Assembly (NCBI RefSeq): GCF_949987535.1
Contig: NC_080077.1
Span: forward strand, 39,884,561 to 39,948,560
Length of the DNA stretch: 64,000 nt
Reading direction: 5' to 3'
Origin: Balaenoptera acutorostrata
Lineage: Eukaryota > Chordata > Mammalia > Artiodactyla > Balaenopteridae
The stretch's first letter is position 1. The number at the start of each line of letters is the position of its first letter. Made by a program: the position numbers and the translations under genes. Below the pieces are notes generated by a model, which saw nothing but the letters and a program-made list of their open reading frames with translations, made no database searches and was not told the DNA's origin. Positions 46,096-57,474 of this stretch are shown here, piece by piece.

Positions 46096-47265
46096 TGGTA
46101 AATATACCAAGTGAGCCGTGCAGCAAATATAAGGATTACTGGTGACCTTGTCTTCATGGATACAATGATTTACTTTCACCTACCTGCCAGTTCTGCCTCT
46201 ACACCCTCAGTACCACACCTACAATTCAGGAATAATGGCCTTGCCTCCCATCTCTTCTACTCCCAGGAGTCCCAACTCCTCCTTCAACCTCTGCCCCTTC
46301 AGCTCCCCTTGCTGGGCTTCACGCTGGCTGACTGCATGTGTAAAGCTGTAACTCCGTGGTCCTACTGCACTATGATGTCAGAGTCAGAGGCGTGAGAACC
46401 AGCCAGGTGACACACACAGAGACAAATCTCAGCACAGATAAATCAGTTTGACTAAAAAGCTTTTCCTGATGTTATAGGAGCTAGTCCTTACCACAATTGT
46501 TAGGCAAAATTTATTTTTCTCAAATTCAAGTACTATATTTAAAATCTATTTAAGTAAACAAAATTTTTATTTAATTCCCTATGAACTGATTCTTTCTGAT
46601 TTTTTATGCTTAAAGTCTTAGTGTTCAGCTTACCTAAAATAAAAATGAGATTTATGCTATTGTTACTATTCTTTAAAAGAGTATTTAAAGTTTGACGATA
46701 TCATGTCTACAACACAATATTCTTTTATGTAAAAGATTTACCAGATCTGTTATTTAATGGAGATAAACATTACCCTAGTCAGACTCTGCTGGCATACGTA
46801 ATAGCTCAATGACCAACTGTTTTTCGTTATAAGCATTTGCATAGGCTAAACCAGAATATTCCTAGTTAGAAAGAAAAAAAAAATCTCTCCTAAGAATATT
46901 GTACATCCAGGCAAACAAAACTCATAATAACATGCAAAATGAATTACTAACAAGGTAGAAAAAAATGCTATATTATAATAATACTATTGTCATTGAGCTC
47001 AAATTTTGCAATTTCAAGCACCTTCTTAAGTAAATTTCAAAGCCCTACAGCTGGACAGAACATAAATAATTCTGTCTTTTTCAGTGTTTTAAAGATAGAA
47101 GAATAAAATGTAAAATGACTGTTTTCCTATGAACTTCTTTATATAGGCTATCTAAGTTGCTTCTTTTAAATTAAGTTACTTTTGTTAGTACTATTAAGTG
47201 TATTCTCTCTAGCCATCTACATTTCTTTCCATAATATTCATCACAATTAGTAGCTATATGTTTGT
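46096..47265. other. Unique stretch, includes a 94-codon ORF of no known type
   Basis: The plus-strand ORF at 46111-46395 lies in a locally GC-richer 300 bases and has no recognised domain. A CRE-like TGATGTCA occurs near 46373. I do not call a gene. Confidence 0.35.
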
Positions 47266-47269
47266 ATGT

Positions 47270-47395
47270 TTATTTATGTCTGTCTTCTCTACTAGACTGT
47301 TACCTCCATGAAGGCAGATACCATTTCTATTTTTGTTTCATATCCTCAGGCCCTACTAGGCCCTCAATATATTTTTACTGAATGAATGAATACTC
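47270..47395 (+). repeat. L2 3' end
   Basis: CTAGACTGTTACCTCCATGAA, then GGCAGATACCATTTCTA and ACTGAATGAATGAAT is the L2 terminus. Confidence 0.75.
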
Positions 47396-48080
47396 ATGAT
47401 GATAAACAGACTATATATATGGCACTTAAGTATAAGAATTAAAAATCCCTGGATAGAAGCTGAAATGCAGGAAGGAAAACATGAAGGCCAAAAATAATTA
47501 ACATTTTTAACTATATTAGCAGTATAATCAAAAAGGTGAACTGACCCGAGCCATATTTTTCTTGTACGTGATACCAATAAATCCAAAGTGTTTAGAAGAT
47601 ATCAAAATGTCCCTTCCCAACACTAACATTGTGAGAGGGTATTAAAAAGAAATTAAAAGATAGTGTAATATATTCCAACAGGTTATAAGTAAATCAATAC
47701 AGAAAAATGGAACAAGTAAGGACTGGGAACAAGGCTTACATCTGACTTTAGAGGTGGAGGCTAGACTACCAAAATGTCGGTTACATTCTTGAAATCTACA
47801 ATCGCACAATAATGCCAATTGGTATTTATGCTTCTCCTTAGCCTTGGTTCAAAACCCTGAACATAGCAGACTTTCAAGAAAAGCCTATTAATACAAACAA
47901 TATACTAGAGGTAAATGGTAACTAGCATGGGTTTGCCCTTAGAATGTAAATTACGCAGCCACAGTTGAAGTACTGGAGGAAATGGCAGGAATGAGAACTC
48001 TCATCTCCACCCTAAGTGCTATTTTTGTACATAATTCTATGTTCAGGAAGTCGGGGGTGGGGAACAGCAAGGAAAATACA
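47396..48080. other. Unique stretch
   Basis: No feature recognised. Confidence 0.45.
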
Positions 48081-48084
48081 TTTT

Positions 48085-48265
48085 AAGTGCCTACCCTGTA
48101 CCACACAGTTTTCCTACACATGATCTTATTCCAACATAATGCTCTGAATTATCTGCACTTTCTTTATGAGGAAACCAAGGTTTAGAAAATGTTACTAACC
48201 TCTTAAGGTGGTAAGAACCCAAACCCTGGTCTAACTGACTCCAAAGCTCAACTTCTTTATACTAC
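48085..48265 (-). repeat. MIR relic
   Basis: ACATGATCTTATTCCAACAT, then TTTATGAGGAAACCAAGGTTT and AAACCCTGGTCTAACTGACTC is a reverse MIR. Confidence 0.72.
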
Positions 48266-48382
48266 ATCACACTGCTGGAGCAGAATATCCGGACGAGAGC
48301 TTGAGAAAGACTGGAGAGGAGACAGATGGAATTAGCTTGGCCTCAAGCCCTAAGATTATCTGGTCTAAAATCAGAGGTGATG

Positions 48383-49025
48383 AGAAAACCATAATTCAAA
48401 AAGAGTCATGTACCACAATGTTCACTGCAGCTCTATTTACAACAGCCAGGACATGGAAGCAACCTAAGTGTCCATCGACAGATGACGGGATAAAGAAGAT
48501 GTGGTACATACATACAATGGAATATAACTCAGCAATAAAAAGAAACGAAAGTGAGTTATTTGTAGTGAGGTGGATGGACCTAGAGTCTGTCATACAGAGT
48601 GAAGTAAGTCAGAAAGAGAAAAACAAATACCGTATGCTAACACATATATATGGAATCTAAAAAAAAAAAAAAGGTTCTGACAAACCTAGGGGCAGGACAG
48701 GAATAAAGACGCAGACGTAGAGAATGGACTTGAGGACACAGGGAGGGGGAAGGGTAAGCTGGGACGAAGTGAGAGAGTGGCATGGACATATATACACTAC
48801 CAAATGTAAAATAGCTAGCTAGTGGGAAGCAGCCACATAGCACAGGGAGATCAGCTCGGTGCTTTGTGACCACCTAGCGGGGGGGATAGGGAGGGTGGGT
48901 GGGAGACGCAAGAGGGAGGAGATATGGGGATATATGTTTATATCTATCCGATTCATTTTGTTATACAGCAGAAACTAACACAACATTGTAGAGCAATTAT
49001 ACTCCAATAAAGATGTTAAATAAAA
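48383..49025 (+). mobile_element. 5'-truncated LINE-1 with perfect TSD
   Basis: About 643 bases: the end of ORF2 (from AGAAAACCATAATTCAAAAAG), the 3' UTR and an AATAAAGATG tail. It is colinear with 13267-13905. A perfect 17-base TSD, TAAAATCAGAGGTGATG, lies at 48366-48382 and 49026-49042. The open frame at 48301-48660 begins in flanking DNA and only by chance reads into the L1. Exact flanks and close similarity suggest a recent insertion. Confidence 0.97.
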
Positions 49026-49042
49026 TAAAATCAGAGGTGATG

Positions 49043-50145
49043 TTCTGCTTATGACCGATGGAGACAGGGAAGAGGGAGGGGATGGCTGATCACTTCCAGG
49101 AAGACACCCCCCCCAATTCTTTTTTTTTCTTCAAACAATCCTTTCATTGAGTTTCATTTAATTGTACTAAATAGAATGTGGGGCGTTAATATAGAGGAGA
49201 GAAGTACATGTTCTGGAATCAGATTCCTCCTCCTCCACTCTCCCCACCACCACTGGTCTGAATTATAAAGCACCAGGTAAACTGCCCCAGAGGTTTCTCA
49301 CAAAAATCTCTGTCACAGCCATAGATTGCACCTGAAATCTTGTCAAAGCAATTAATATCTTGTCTCTTGGCCACTAGAGCATACATAAGAGAAGAAGATG
49401 GCCCAACACACACCATTATTCCAAATAAACAAGTCACACGAGCTTGGCTGAAGGTTGTAGTCACCTGGAGCAATCAATCCAGGAAGCCCGTCACCTTGTT
49501 AGGTGATTAGCAACCAAATGTTCACTCAGGAATGTGCCCCTTTCCCTCAGCAGAGATATTTTAGTTACATGCCGACCTAACTTTTTTTTTAAAGTACATT
49601 TTAAAACAACGTACTGAGAATGCTCAGCTATCCAGGGAACAGCTGCTTGAATTTTCAAATTCTAGAATTGTTAGTTTAACAAAACTAAATTCCGAACCTG
49701 TTAGCAGAATCAGTCCCTCAATAGGCAACAATGAATGAACACGATAGAAAAACTTACTGGTCCAGTCCCAAAGATCAAGGCTGACCCACTCTGTTATGGA
49801 TGTTTTAACAGTGTGTTAATTCAAAGATAATAACAGCCACAGACCACAAATAAGATGATTTTTGGGAGGGTGAGAAAATCTGTTGAGAAAAAGCCACTAC
49901 AGCTCTTTTTGCAAAAAAAAGAGAATCACATCGTGCCACCAAAGAGCATATTGTAGCTGCAACACTTCATTCTATTTTTAAGGAAAAATAAATGACTAAA
50001 GAACAAACTATTATCTAGAACTTTTTCAAGAAACCAAGTTTTAGAGCCTATGCTTGGGTGATTAGCCATAATCTTTGCGTATACATCCTTTACATCTGCC
50101 TATACATGTGATGACTATGAGTCATCAAGAATAAAATTGGAGCAC
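49043..50145. other. Unique stretch
   Basis: About 1.1 kb. The 84-codon minus-strand ORF at 49219-49473 has a protein-like composition but no splice signals or known domain. Not called. Confidence 0.4.
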
Positions 50146-50146
50146 T

Positions 50147-50465
50147 GGAACGGTCAGTTTTATGGGCCAGCTTGGCTATAGTCCCCAGTTATTCAAGCAA
50201 ACACTAATCTAGGAGGAACATCTATAATCAACTGATTTAAGTTAAGGAGATTATCCTCAATTAATCTGGTTGGGCCTGATCCAATCAATGGAAAGGCCAA
50301 AACAGAGGTTTTTCCGAGGAAGAAGAAATTCTACCTGTAGGCTATGGCTTCAGTTCCTGCCAGAGAGTTCCCAGCCTGCCAGCCTGACTTCTGGACTTGC
50401 CTAACCAGCCTCCATAATCACATAAACCATAATCATATAATCTCTTTCTTGGTTGGTTGCTCCAA
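50147..50465 (+). repeat. 5' LTR of ERVL (MLT2-type)
   Basis: GGCTATAGTCCCCAGTTATTC, then AACACTAATCTAGGAGGAAC, GGAGATTATCCTCAATTAATC, TGGGCCTGATCCAATCAATGG and a GAAGAAGAAATTCTACCTG block are MLT2 LTR landmarks. A matching LTR lies at 54751-55135. Confidence 0.88.
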
Positions 50466-50780
50466 ACCGTGCTGTAGAAAAGGGAAAGAAAAGGACACAC
50501 TCAAGGCTTGAAATTCCTACTTCAAGCTCTGTATAAATGACCCGAAAGTATCTATGTCTGCCCAGAAGGAAAAACCCTTATCTCCTGTAGCTGTAGGGTT
50601 GAGATTTCAAACCCAGAATTTCAAGCTGTAAATTGCTGAATTACAATACAAATTGAATTCCCAACCTTGCAGAACATCATTATTAAAGTGAGGGCACTGA
50701 CTGAGAAGGAATAGAATCCTGAAAATTGAAATAGATACATCTGGGAAATCCCAGCGAAACTGAGGATTTCAAATCCCTAA
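50466..50780 (+). other. ERVL leader region
   Basis: Between the LTR and the gag relic. It has no open frame. A primer-binding site cannot be identified with confidence. Confidence 0.5.
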
Positions 50781-51765
50781 ATTCTGCTGAGTCATTTGCC
50801 AACAAAAGCCACCCTCCACCTCCGTGTGAAACAGTTAACCCCTGCTTTGTCTGATGAACCTGTAATAGTCTCTCCTGAGGTATCTGCCTTGCAAGACACC
50901 GCTGATTCTCCTCAGGATTTATCCCTGTCACCCCTCTTTGCTTCTAAATTTATAAGTAGACTCATGTTCCAGCAGGCTTCAAAGGGTGAGTTACACAGTG
51001 TGACCCACGTGGAAGTGTGCTACGCACCAAAAGAAATGCATGATTTTTCCAATTTACTCCCCAGAAAGAAATCTGGGGAATATGTGCATGAATGAATGGA
51101 TATGAAGTGTGTTGGATAATTGTGGAAGGAACATAAAGTTAAATCAGAATGAATTGATTGATATGGGCTCACTAAATAGATTCTGGATTCAATGTTTTAG
51201 CTCAAGGGGCTAGAAAGGGGTCTAGCATTTTGTTTGGTTGGTTGAGACATGGGCCAACATTAAATGAAATCAAAATGCCAGAACTGACTGCCTTGGTATA
51301 CTGTAGAATAAATGTTAAAATAGCTTTATCATGTAAAACCTGCTTACCTACCCCAGGAGGGTCCAAAGGACACACTTTTAACTATGACTGTAAGAAATAC
51401 ATTTGTGAGAAGAGCCCCAGCATCCCTGAAAAACTCTGGGGTCACTCTTTTCTATAGGTCACAAATTACAGTGGGAATTGCTGCCGCTGAACTGGGATGC
51501 CTAAATACAGTGGGGAAAGTTGGGTGCCAGGGTGGCAGGGCCAAGTGGCAGCACTTAATCACCAAAGACAGATGTGGTTACTATAATGGGCAGCAGAGCC
51601 AAAGCAGTGACCAGAATAGTCTGCCTTGCAGAGAGAGACCTATGGTGTTGGCTGGTTGATCACGGTGTCCCTACAAAATACATAGATGGGCAAGCTAATC
51701 AATGCTACTTGATCTGTATAAGCATAAGATTTCTAGGACTACCGAACAGAGGTCTATCTTGAACC
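50781..51765 (+). pseudogene. ERVL gag remnant
   Basis: Open pieces at 50796-51095, 51230-51457, 51384-51659 and 51574-51762 together follow the order of an ERVL gag. Landmarks include EVCYAPKEMHDFSNL and the KSGEYVHEW block near 51050-51090, then a FGWLRHGPTLNEIKMPEL block, and further on RRAPASLK...TVGIAAAELG. The pieces are in different frames, so no protein is made. I rely on recall of the family for the identification. Confidence 0.75.
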
Positions 51766-52085
51766 ATCAAAACAGTGAAAACGTCTCCATCAATTCCTAG
51801 TCTTGACCTAGTTTACAGACCAAGAACCCCTTGAATGAAGGGGAGGCTAACTCCCCTTGGGAACCTGCTGTACTGCCAAGCAATCACATTGTTGATCTTT
51901 CTCCTAGCCTTTTCCCTATGAGCGCCAGTGGCAGATAGAGATGCTGTTTGGAGATCTGGCAGGCCCCTCGTGGTGAATCATAATGCAAACTCCGAGGCTT
52001 TTGTAACAAAGCCCTATCTTCCTCTGCAGGTATCTACTCTCTTTCTGAGATTTTGGCTTGCTCCTGGGCCTGAGTAGAAAATGAA
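51766..52085 (+). other. ERVL internal segment with protease/RT deleted
   Basis: About 320 bases lie between the gag relic and the late RT/RNase H relic. An intact provirus would hold about 1.5 kb of protease and reverse transcriptase here. I see no RT catalytic box, so a large internal deletion is inferred. Confidence 0.55.
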
Positions 52086-52570
52086 TGTCTAATCATGGGC
52101 CACCAAATTACCATGACACCTGAGCTGCCCATCATGAACTGGCTGCTGTCCGATCCACCAAGCTATAAAGCTGGGAGTGCACAGCAGCACGCCAATATCA
52201 ACTGGAAGAGGTACATATGAGACTGAGCTCAAGCAGGCCCTGAAGGCATAAGTAAATCACATGAGGAAGTTGTCCAAATGCCCATGGGCCCTACTCCTGC
52301 TACATTACCTATCCCCTACCAGTCCATACTTTTGCCTCATGGGGAGTTACCTAAAACCTGTTGACTGAGGAATAGAAAATGTGGGCCTGGTTTACAAATG
52401 GTGTGTATGATATTCGGGTACCAACTGAAAGTGAACAGCTGTTGCACGACAGCCCCTTTCTAATACATCTCTGAAGGACGATGGTAAAGGGAAATCCTCC
52501 CAGGGAACAGAACTGCTAGATGTTCCTATTGCTTGGAAGGAGAAATGGCCAGAGGTATAAAACTGTACTA
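52086..52570 (+). pseudogene. ERVL pol remnant: late RT / RNase H, left part
   Basis: Near 52110-52210 the frame reads PELPIMNWLLSDPPSYK, a late-RT connection landmark, with AQQHANINW following. Then RAGPEG-like and PMGPTPATLP-like pieces appear in broken frames to about 52560, where the SINE is inserted. Confidence 0.75.
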
Positions 52571-52967
52571 GGACTTCCCTGGTGGCGCAGTGGTTAAGCA
52601 TCCACCTGCCAGTGCAGGGGACACGGGTTCGAGCCCTGGTCCGGGAAGATCCCACATGCCGCGGAACAAGTAAGCCCGTGTGCCACAACTACCGAGCCTG
52701 TGCTCTAGAGCCCTCGAGCCACAACTACTGAAGCCCGCGCACCGCAACAAAGAGTAGCCCCCGCTCGCCGCAACTAGAGAAAGCCTGTGTGCAGCAATGA
52801 AGACCCAACACAGCCAAAAATAAATTAAAAATAAATAAATAAATAAATTTATTTAAAAAAAAACAACACTGGAACAGATGGCAAGAGCTACAATAAATGC
52901 ATATGTACATACATACATAAAATTCCCCTAAAGATAAATAAATTAATTAATCAATTAAAAAAAAAAC
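52571..52967 (+). mobile_element. CHR-type SINE, copy 7 (older subtype), with about 100-bp extra 3' sequence
   Basis: The A box TGGCGCAGTGG and B box GGTTCGAGCCC are intact, but the middle lacks the CGTCTGGAGCC block of the other copies, so it belongs to a different subtype. A TSD AACTGTACTA lies at 52561-52570 and 52968-52977. The SINE tail ends near 52863. About 100 further bases (52864-52967) containing ACACTGGAACAGATGGCAAG and a CATACATACATA tract precede the second A-run and TSD, so they were inserted with the SINE. Confidence 0.93.
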
Positions 52968-52977
52968 AACTGTACTA

Positions 52978-53700
52978 ACTCATAGGCTGTGGCCAATGGT
53001 TTGACTGGATGGTCAGTAATTTGTAAAGAAAATGATCAGAAAATTGATACAAGGAAATTTGGAGAAGAAGTATACGCCCTCTGAATGGGCAAAAAATCTG
53101 AAGATATTTATGTCCCATATGAATGCCCACCAAAGGGTGACCTCAGCAAATGAGGAATCAAATGGACAGGATGACCTATTTTGTGGATCTGTGCCTCTTT
53201 TCCCAGCCACTACTGTCACTGCTCAATGGGCTCATGAACAGTGACCATTATGGCAGAGGTAAAGATTATACATGGACTCAGCAACATGGAATTGCACTCG
53301 AGGCTAGCCTGGCTACAGCCACTGCTGAGTGCCCAATCTTCCAGTAGCAAATACAACACTGAGTTCCCAGTACGGCATCATTCCATGGGATGATCAGCCA
53401 GCTATCTGGTGGCAGGTTTATGTTACTGGACTGCTTCCATCATGGATAGGGTGGTGCTTTGTTCCTACTGCAACAGACACTCTGGATATAGAGCTGCTTT
53501 CCCTGCAAGCAATATTTCTGCCAAAACTACCATCTGTGGATTTACAGAATGCCTTATCCATCGTCACGGTATTCCACAGAGCATTGTTTCTGATCAAGGA
53601 GTTCCCTTCACAGCAAATGAAGTCCGACAATGCTCATTCACTGGTATTGCAATATTCTCCATCATCCTGAAGCAGAAAGCATGATAGAACAGTGGAATGG
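52978..53700 (+). pseudogene. ERVL pol remnant: RNase H tail and integrase
   Basis: After the SINE the pol relic resumes. Near 53080-53180 is the end of RNase H. Integrase follows: HGIALEASLATATAECPIF (zinc-binding N-terminal part), and then in the frame 53409-53684 HRHGIPQSIVSDQGVPFTAN, which contains the second catalytic aspartate. An HHPEAESMIEQWNG block near 53655-53700 contains the catalytic glutamate region. Frames change at least twice. Confidence 0.85.
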
Positions 53701-53829
53701 CCTTTGAAGACTCAGTTACAGTGCTAGTGAGGTGGCACTATGTGCCCAGGCTCTGGAAAGAGGCTATAAATACTATAAATCAGCATCCAATATGTGATAC
53801 TCTGTCTCCCATACCCAGGATTCATGGGT

Positions 53830-54420
53830 CCAGGAATCAAGGGTGGAAATGGGAGTGACACCACTCAGTATTATCCCTAGCAATCTGCTAGCAAAATTTT
53901 GCTTCCAGTCCCTGTGATCTTTTGTTTTGCTGGTCGAGAGGTCGTAGTTTCAAAGAGAAGAATGCTTCTACCAGGAGACACAACAACAATTCCATTGAAC
54001 TGAGATTAAAGACTGCCACCAGTCACTGTGGGCTTCTCAGGCCTCTGAATAAATAGGCAAAAATGGAGTTTCTATATTGGCTGGGGTGATTGATCCAGAT
54101 TATCAAGGGACAACTGGGCTGTACTACACGATGGAGTAAGGAAGAGTATGTCTGTAATACAGGAGATCCCTAGGGCATCTCTTGTTACTACCAGGTTCTG
54201 TGACTAAGGTCAATGGAAACCACAATTCAATTCACAAGTCAGTGAAAACCATAAAACAACAGCTAATGGCCCAGACCCTTTAGGAAGGAAGGTTTGGGTC
54301 ACCCTGCCAGGCAAAGAACCGTAATAAGCTGAGGTACCTGCTTGAGAGCAAAGGGAATATGGAATGAATGGCTTGGGCAGTAGAAGAAAGAAGTTATAAA
54401 TACCAGCTATGACCATGTGA
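53830..54420 (+). pseudogene. ERVL dUTPase-like remnant
   Basis: Downstream of integrase, ERVL proviruses carry a dUTPase domain, an enzyme that hydrolyses dUTP to limit uracil in DNA. Here MGVTPLSIIPSNLLAKF opens the region. Near 54070-54110 is AGVIDPDYQG, the classic dUTPase motif III (G-V-I-D-x-D-Y-x-G). Later KYQL and CDQFQK blocks close it near 54420. Stops and frame changes make it inactive. Confidence 0.8.
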
Positions 54421-54750
54421 CCAGTTCCAGAAATGAGGACTGTTAAGTTATTCGTACCCTTCCTTTTTCTGTTATAAATGTTTGTGTGTGTGTCTCAAAT
54501 ATGTGTCTCTTTCTTCCCTCTCAAGTGCTTGTCTTCTACCGTAAGATATATTAATAATAGCGAACTTTATATCACAGTATTTTAAGTTACGGGACCAATG
54601 ACCCTGCACCTCTTCTGGGGAAAGGGTTAGCATGATTTCAGTTACACAGAGGATAGCTTTAATAATGTCAGGTGGAAGTATGATTTTGTTGTTGAGATTA
54701 GGTATGATTTAAGGAAATGTGTATGGATGCCAAGCTGACAAGGAGCAGAC
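54421..54750 (+). other. ERVL internal segment between dUTPase and 3' LTR
   Basis: About 330 bases with no open frame. No envelope gene is seen, as expected for ERVL. Confidence 0.6.
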
Positions 54751-55135
54751 TGTGAGGGTCAGTTGAGGCTGTGATCCCCAGTTATTCAATCAAACATTGA
54801 ATTAGGTATTGTTGTGAAGGAATTTTGTAGATGTGGTTAACATCTACAATGAACTGATTTAAGTAAAGGAGATTATTCTCAATAATCTGGGTGGGCCTGG
54901 TCCAATCATTTGAAAGGTCTTAAGAGCAGAACTGGTTTCCTTGAGGAAGAAGAAATACCACCTGTGGCATCAGCTCCTGCCCCAGAGTTTCCAGTCTGCC
55001 CTTCCTGCCTTAAGATTTCAGACTCTGCTAGGCAGCCTCTACAAATACTTAAGCCAATCCCTTTCAATAAGCCTTTTGATATATTTTTCCTGCTGGTTCC
55101 GTTTATCTGGTGGAACTCTAATATAATTATGTTCA
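54751..55135 (+). repeat. 3' LTR of ERVL (MLT2-type)
   Basis: CTGTGATCCCCAGTTATTCAA, ATTTTGTAGATGTGGTTAAC, AAAGGAGATTATTCTCAATA, GAGGAAGAAGAAATACCACC and a terminal TGGTTCCGTTTATCTGGTGG are MLT2 landmarks in the right order. It pairs with 50147-50465. Confidence 0.9.
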
Positions 55136-56285
55136 AATTATGAAGGCATATAAGAGTGGGACATATTAAAATGATTTTCACTAAAAAAAATTCCATTAAA
55201 AAAAGGAAAACTTTGTTATCCATTGTGATTCCCAAGGGTGTACCAGAAATACAGTGTGTCTATGAACATGGTAGAAACTGAGATATGAAACTAAAATCCA
55301 GTATAGTAAATAACTTGCCCCGAAGTCACACAGAAAGTCAGAATTTTAAGCTAGATTTCATGACAGCCAAGTTTATCTTGATCTTAATTACATAAATTAA
55401 GTTTTGTTTGATAAATGAATCAATGCTTAGTTTCTCTACACAATATTCACCATTATAAAGAAAATCTATTAGAAAGAACCATGGATTTTCTTCTGTTGAA
55501 AATAGTATTTGGAGAAACAATGATGAAGCTTTGGAATTTCATAATAACCAAGTAAAAATTTTTTTACAGTGGACATCAGCCTAAGATTTATTTCAAAATA
55601 TAAGGAACAGGAATGCTTGGATTTTATTTTATTTGAGGGTTTTTTCCTTTAATCACAAAGATGTATGTCAGTAGGCATAAAATCTAGATCAAAAGCAGAA
55701 AGCTGTTAAAAGCTAAGACACGGGCAAAAGAGTCAAAATTCAATTTTCTTTCTTATTCCTTGGAGGTGGAGGTCCTGATTTGAGAAACAGCACTCCCAAG
55801 TAACATAAATAGGCCTGAAACGACTTCTAGGGAAAGGGCCATTTAATACTCCATGTCATTATAAGGAAATTAATTTCAGCAACTTCCATGCCATTTTCTC
55901 CTCCATTTCAAGCAAAGCTCAGCCAGAAACAACCACTTACTTGCTAATCCTCTCATTTTATACTCTCTTCTCTGATACATGACTTCTTCCTCAGGATAAA
56001 TCCAAGAAGAGTAGGAAATAACACCACCTCTATATTGTATGCTTCACTTAACCTAAGCCCCATGTGAGCAGTTTCAACTGCATGGAATTCATTCTGATCT
56101 GAAAGTTACTGCAAGCTTTATAAAAGAAAGAAAGAAAAAAAAGAGGCAAGGCTGATTACATCAAAGTTGCCTTCTAATCTAATTTGTTAGCAATAAAGTA
56201 AAGCACAGTTTAGTAATCAACACATTTGAGTTTTTCAATTTTCAAAAGACAGACACATGAATCTATACCAAGGACTATCAAAGTC
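55136..56285. other. Unique stretch with a MIR-like trace and an AAAG tract
   Basis: A weak reverse MIR-like trace (AATAACTTGCCCCGAAGTCAC) lies at 55260-55360. A GAAAGAAAGAAAAA tract lies near 56125-56143. No gene is supported. Confidence 0.45.
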
Positions 56286-56780
56286 AGCATCTATAAATAC
56301 TGGCCTGGTTCCCTACTCCAGCATCCTTCCAAGCCACACAACCCCCAGAAAGGAGGGTGCCACAAGTCCCCTTCAACCTGTGGCCCCATGTAACAAACTC
56401 TGTGCTCTAATGCCCTGGATAGTAGCCTAGTCCCTCCAAAACAGGCCTCTGCACTAGTCTATCCAGTTTTCCCAGGGCCTGAATTTCATTCTGAAACCCC
56501 AGCCCCAACCCTGGGGCCATACTATCTGTGAACAGACCTCTCTGTTTATCTGCCTGGATATCACCCGTTCCCAGGCTCTGCGTCACCACCACCCACCCAC
56601 CTGCTGGGACACCATCTGCTGCACCTTGCTGGTCAACTCGGACTCCGACCCCCTGCCTATCAGGACAGCCTCCTTTTGCTGTCATCATTCTCTCTAGATG
56701 ATGATAAGGCCACTAGCTTAGCTGGACTTTCTCCCATGGACTAAAACGAGTTCCAATTTCAGTGGCCTCTTTCACCCTGG
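56286..56780. other. Locally GC-richer block with long open frames on both strands
   Basis: About 500 bases clearly richer in G+C than the flanks. A 93-codon minus-strand ORF lies at 56407-56688, and a plus-strand frame rich in Pro, Leu and Ser is also mostly open. I recognise no protein. It could be a decayed processed gene, an unclassified LTR or a small regulatory island. Confidence 0.35.
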
Positions 56781-57470
56781 TGGGTATGTCCTGTTTTTAA
56801 GAAACAAACTAATCTGTCTTTCTACCACCAAGCTCTTATTTTGACATTAGACTGCTCTATGCACTACAAAATATTACAACTTTAACAAGTTTCAAGCTTA
56901 ATTAAAAGAAACTGAGAACTGTTAGAGTTATGGGTGTGTGATAAGCTTAAAAAGATAGAAGTCATGTACCAACCTGTACCAAGGAAACCTGATAAACAGT
57001 GACACTACAGAGGTGAAAAGTAATAATCAAATTCAGTTTTCCAAATAGCCTTTCACCCAATAGCACATTTATAAAGACAGAAATTGAAAAATGAAATAAA
57101 TTAACCCTTCAGAAGGTAAACAAAATGCCTACACAATACAAACACAAGTTCCAAGCCCAGTTACAGAGATTGTCTCAGTCAATACAACTATGAGATATAT
57201 AACTATTTTGGCTATATTTTAAAAAATTCTTTAGTTTTGCACATGTGCCTTAATTTAAAACAAATAACAAAAAATCATTGCTGTTAGACCATATAGCCAC
57301 TAATACTTTGCATAGAAACAGTATTTTCACCAGCATCAGCTTAGTAAGTTAAAGGTACATTGAAAACAAAGGCAAGAAACAAAAACTTAATGTAATCTTC
57401 AAACTGGAAATACTCATACAGAAATCAAACCCAATGAAGTCCAATCACGTAAAGTTTTATTAAACAATCA
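56781..57470. other. Unique AT-rich stretch
   Basis: No feature recognised. Confidence 0.45.
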
Positions 57471-57474
57471 GTCA

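Noticed and set aside
46111..46395. 94-codon ORF with nearby CRE-like TGATGTCA
   Set aside because: Low-complexity Leu/Pro/Ser content and no supporting gene signals.
48301..48660. 119-codon plus-strand ORF
   Set aside because: It begins in flanking unique DNA and reads into the truncated L1 across the TSD. It is a chance fusion.
49219..49473. 84-codon minus-strand ORF with protein-like composition
   Set aside because: No known domain, no convincing acceptor or donor pair and no conservation evidence available.
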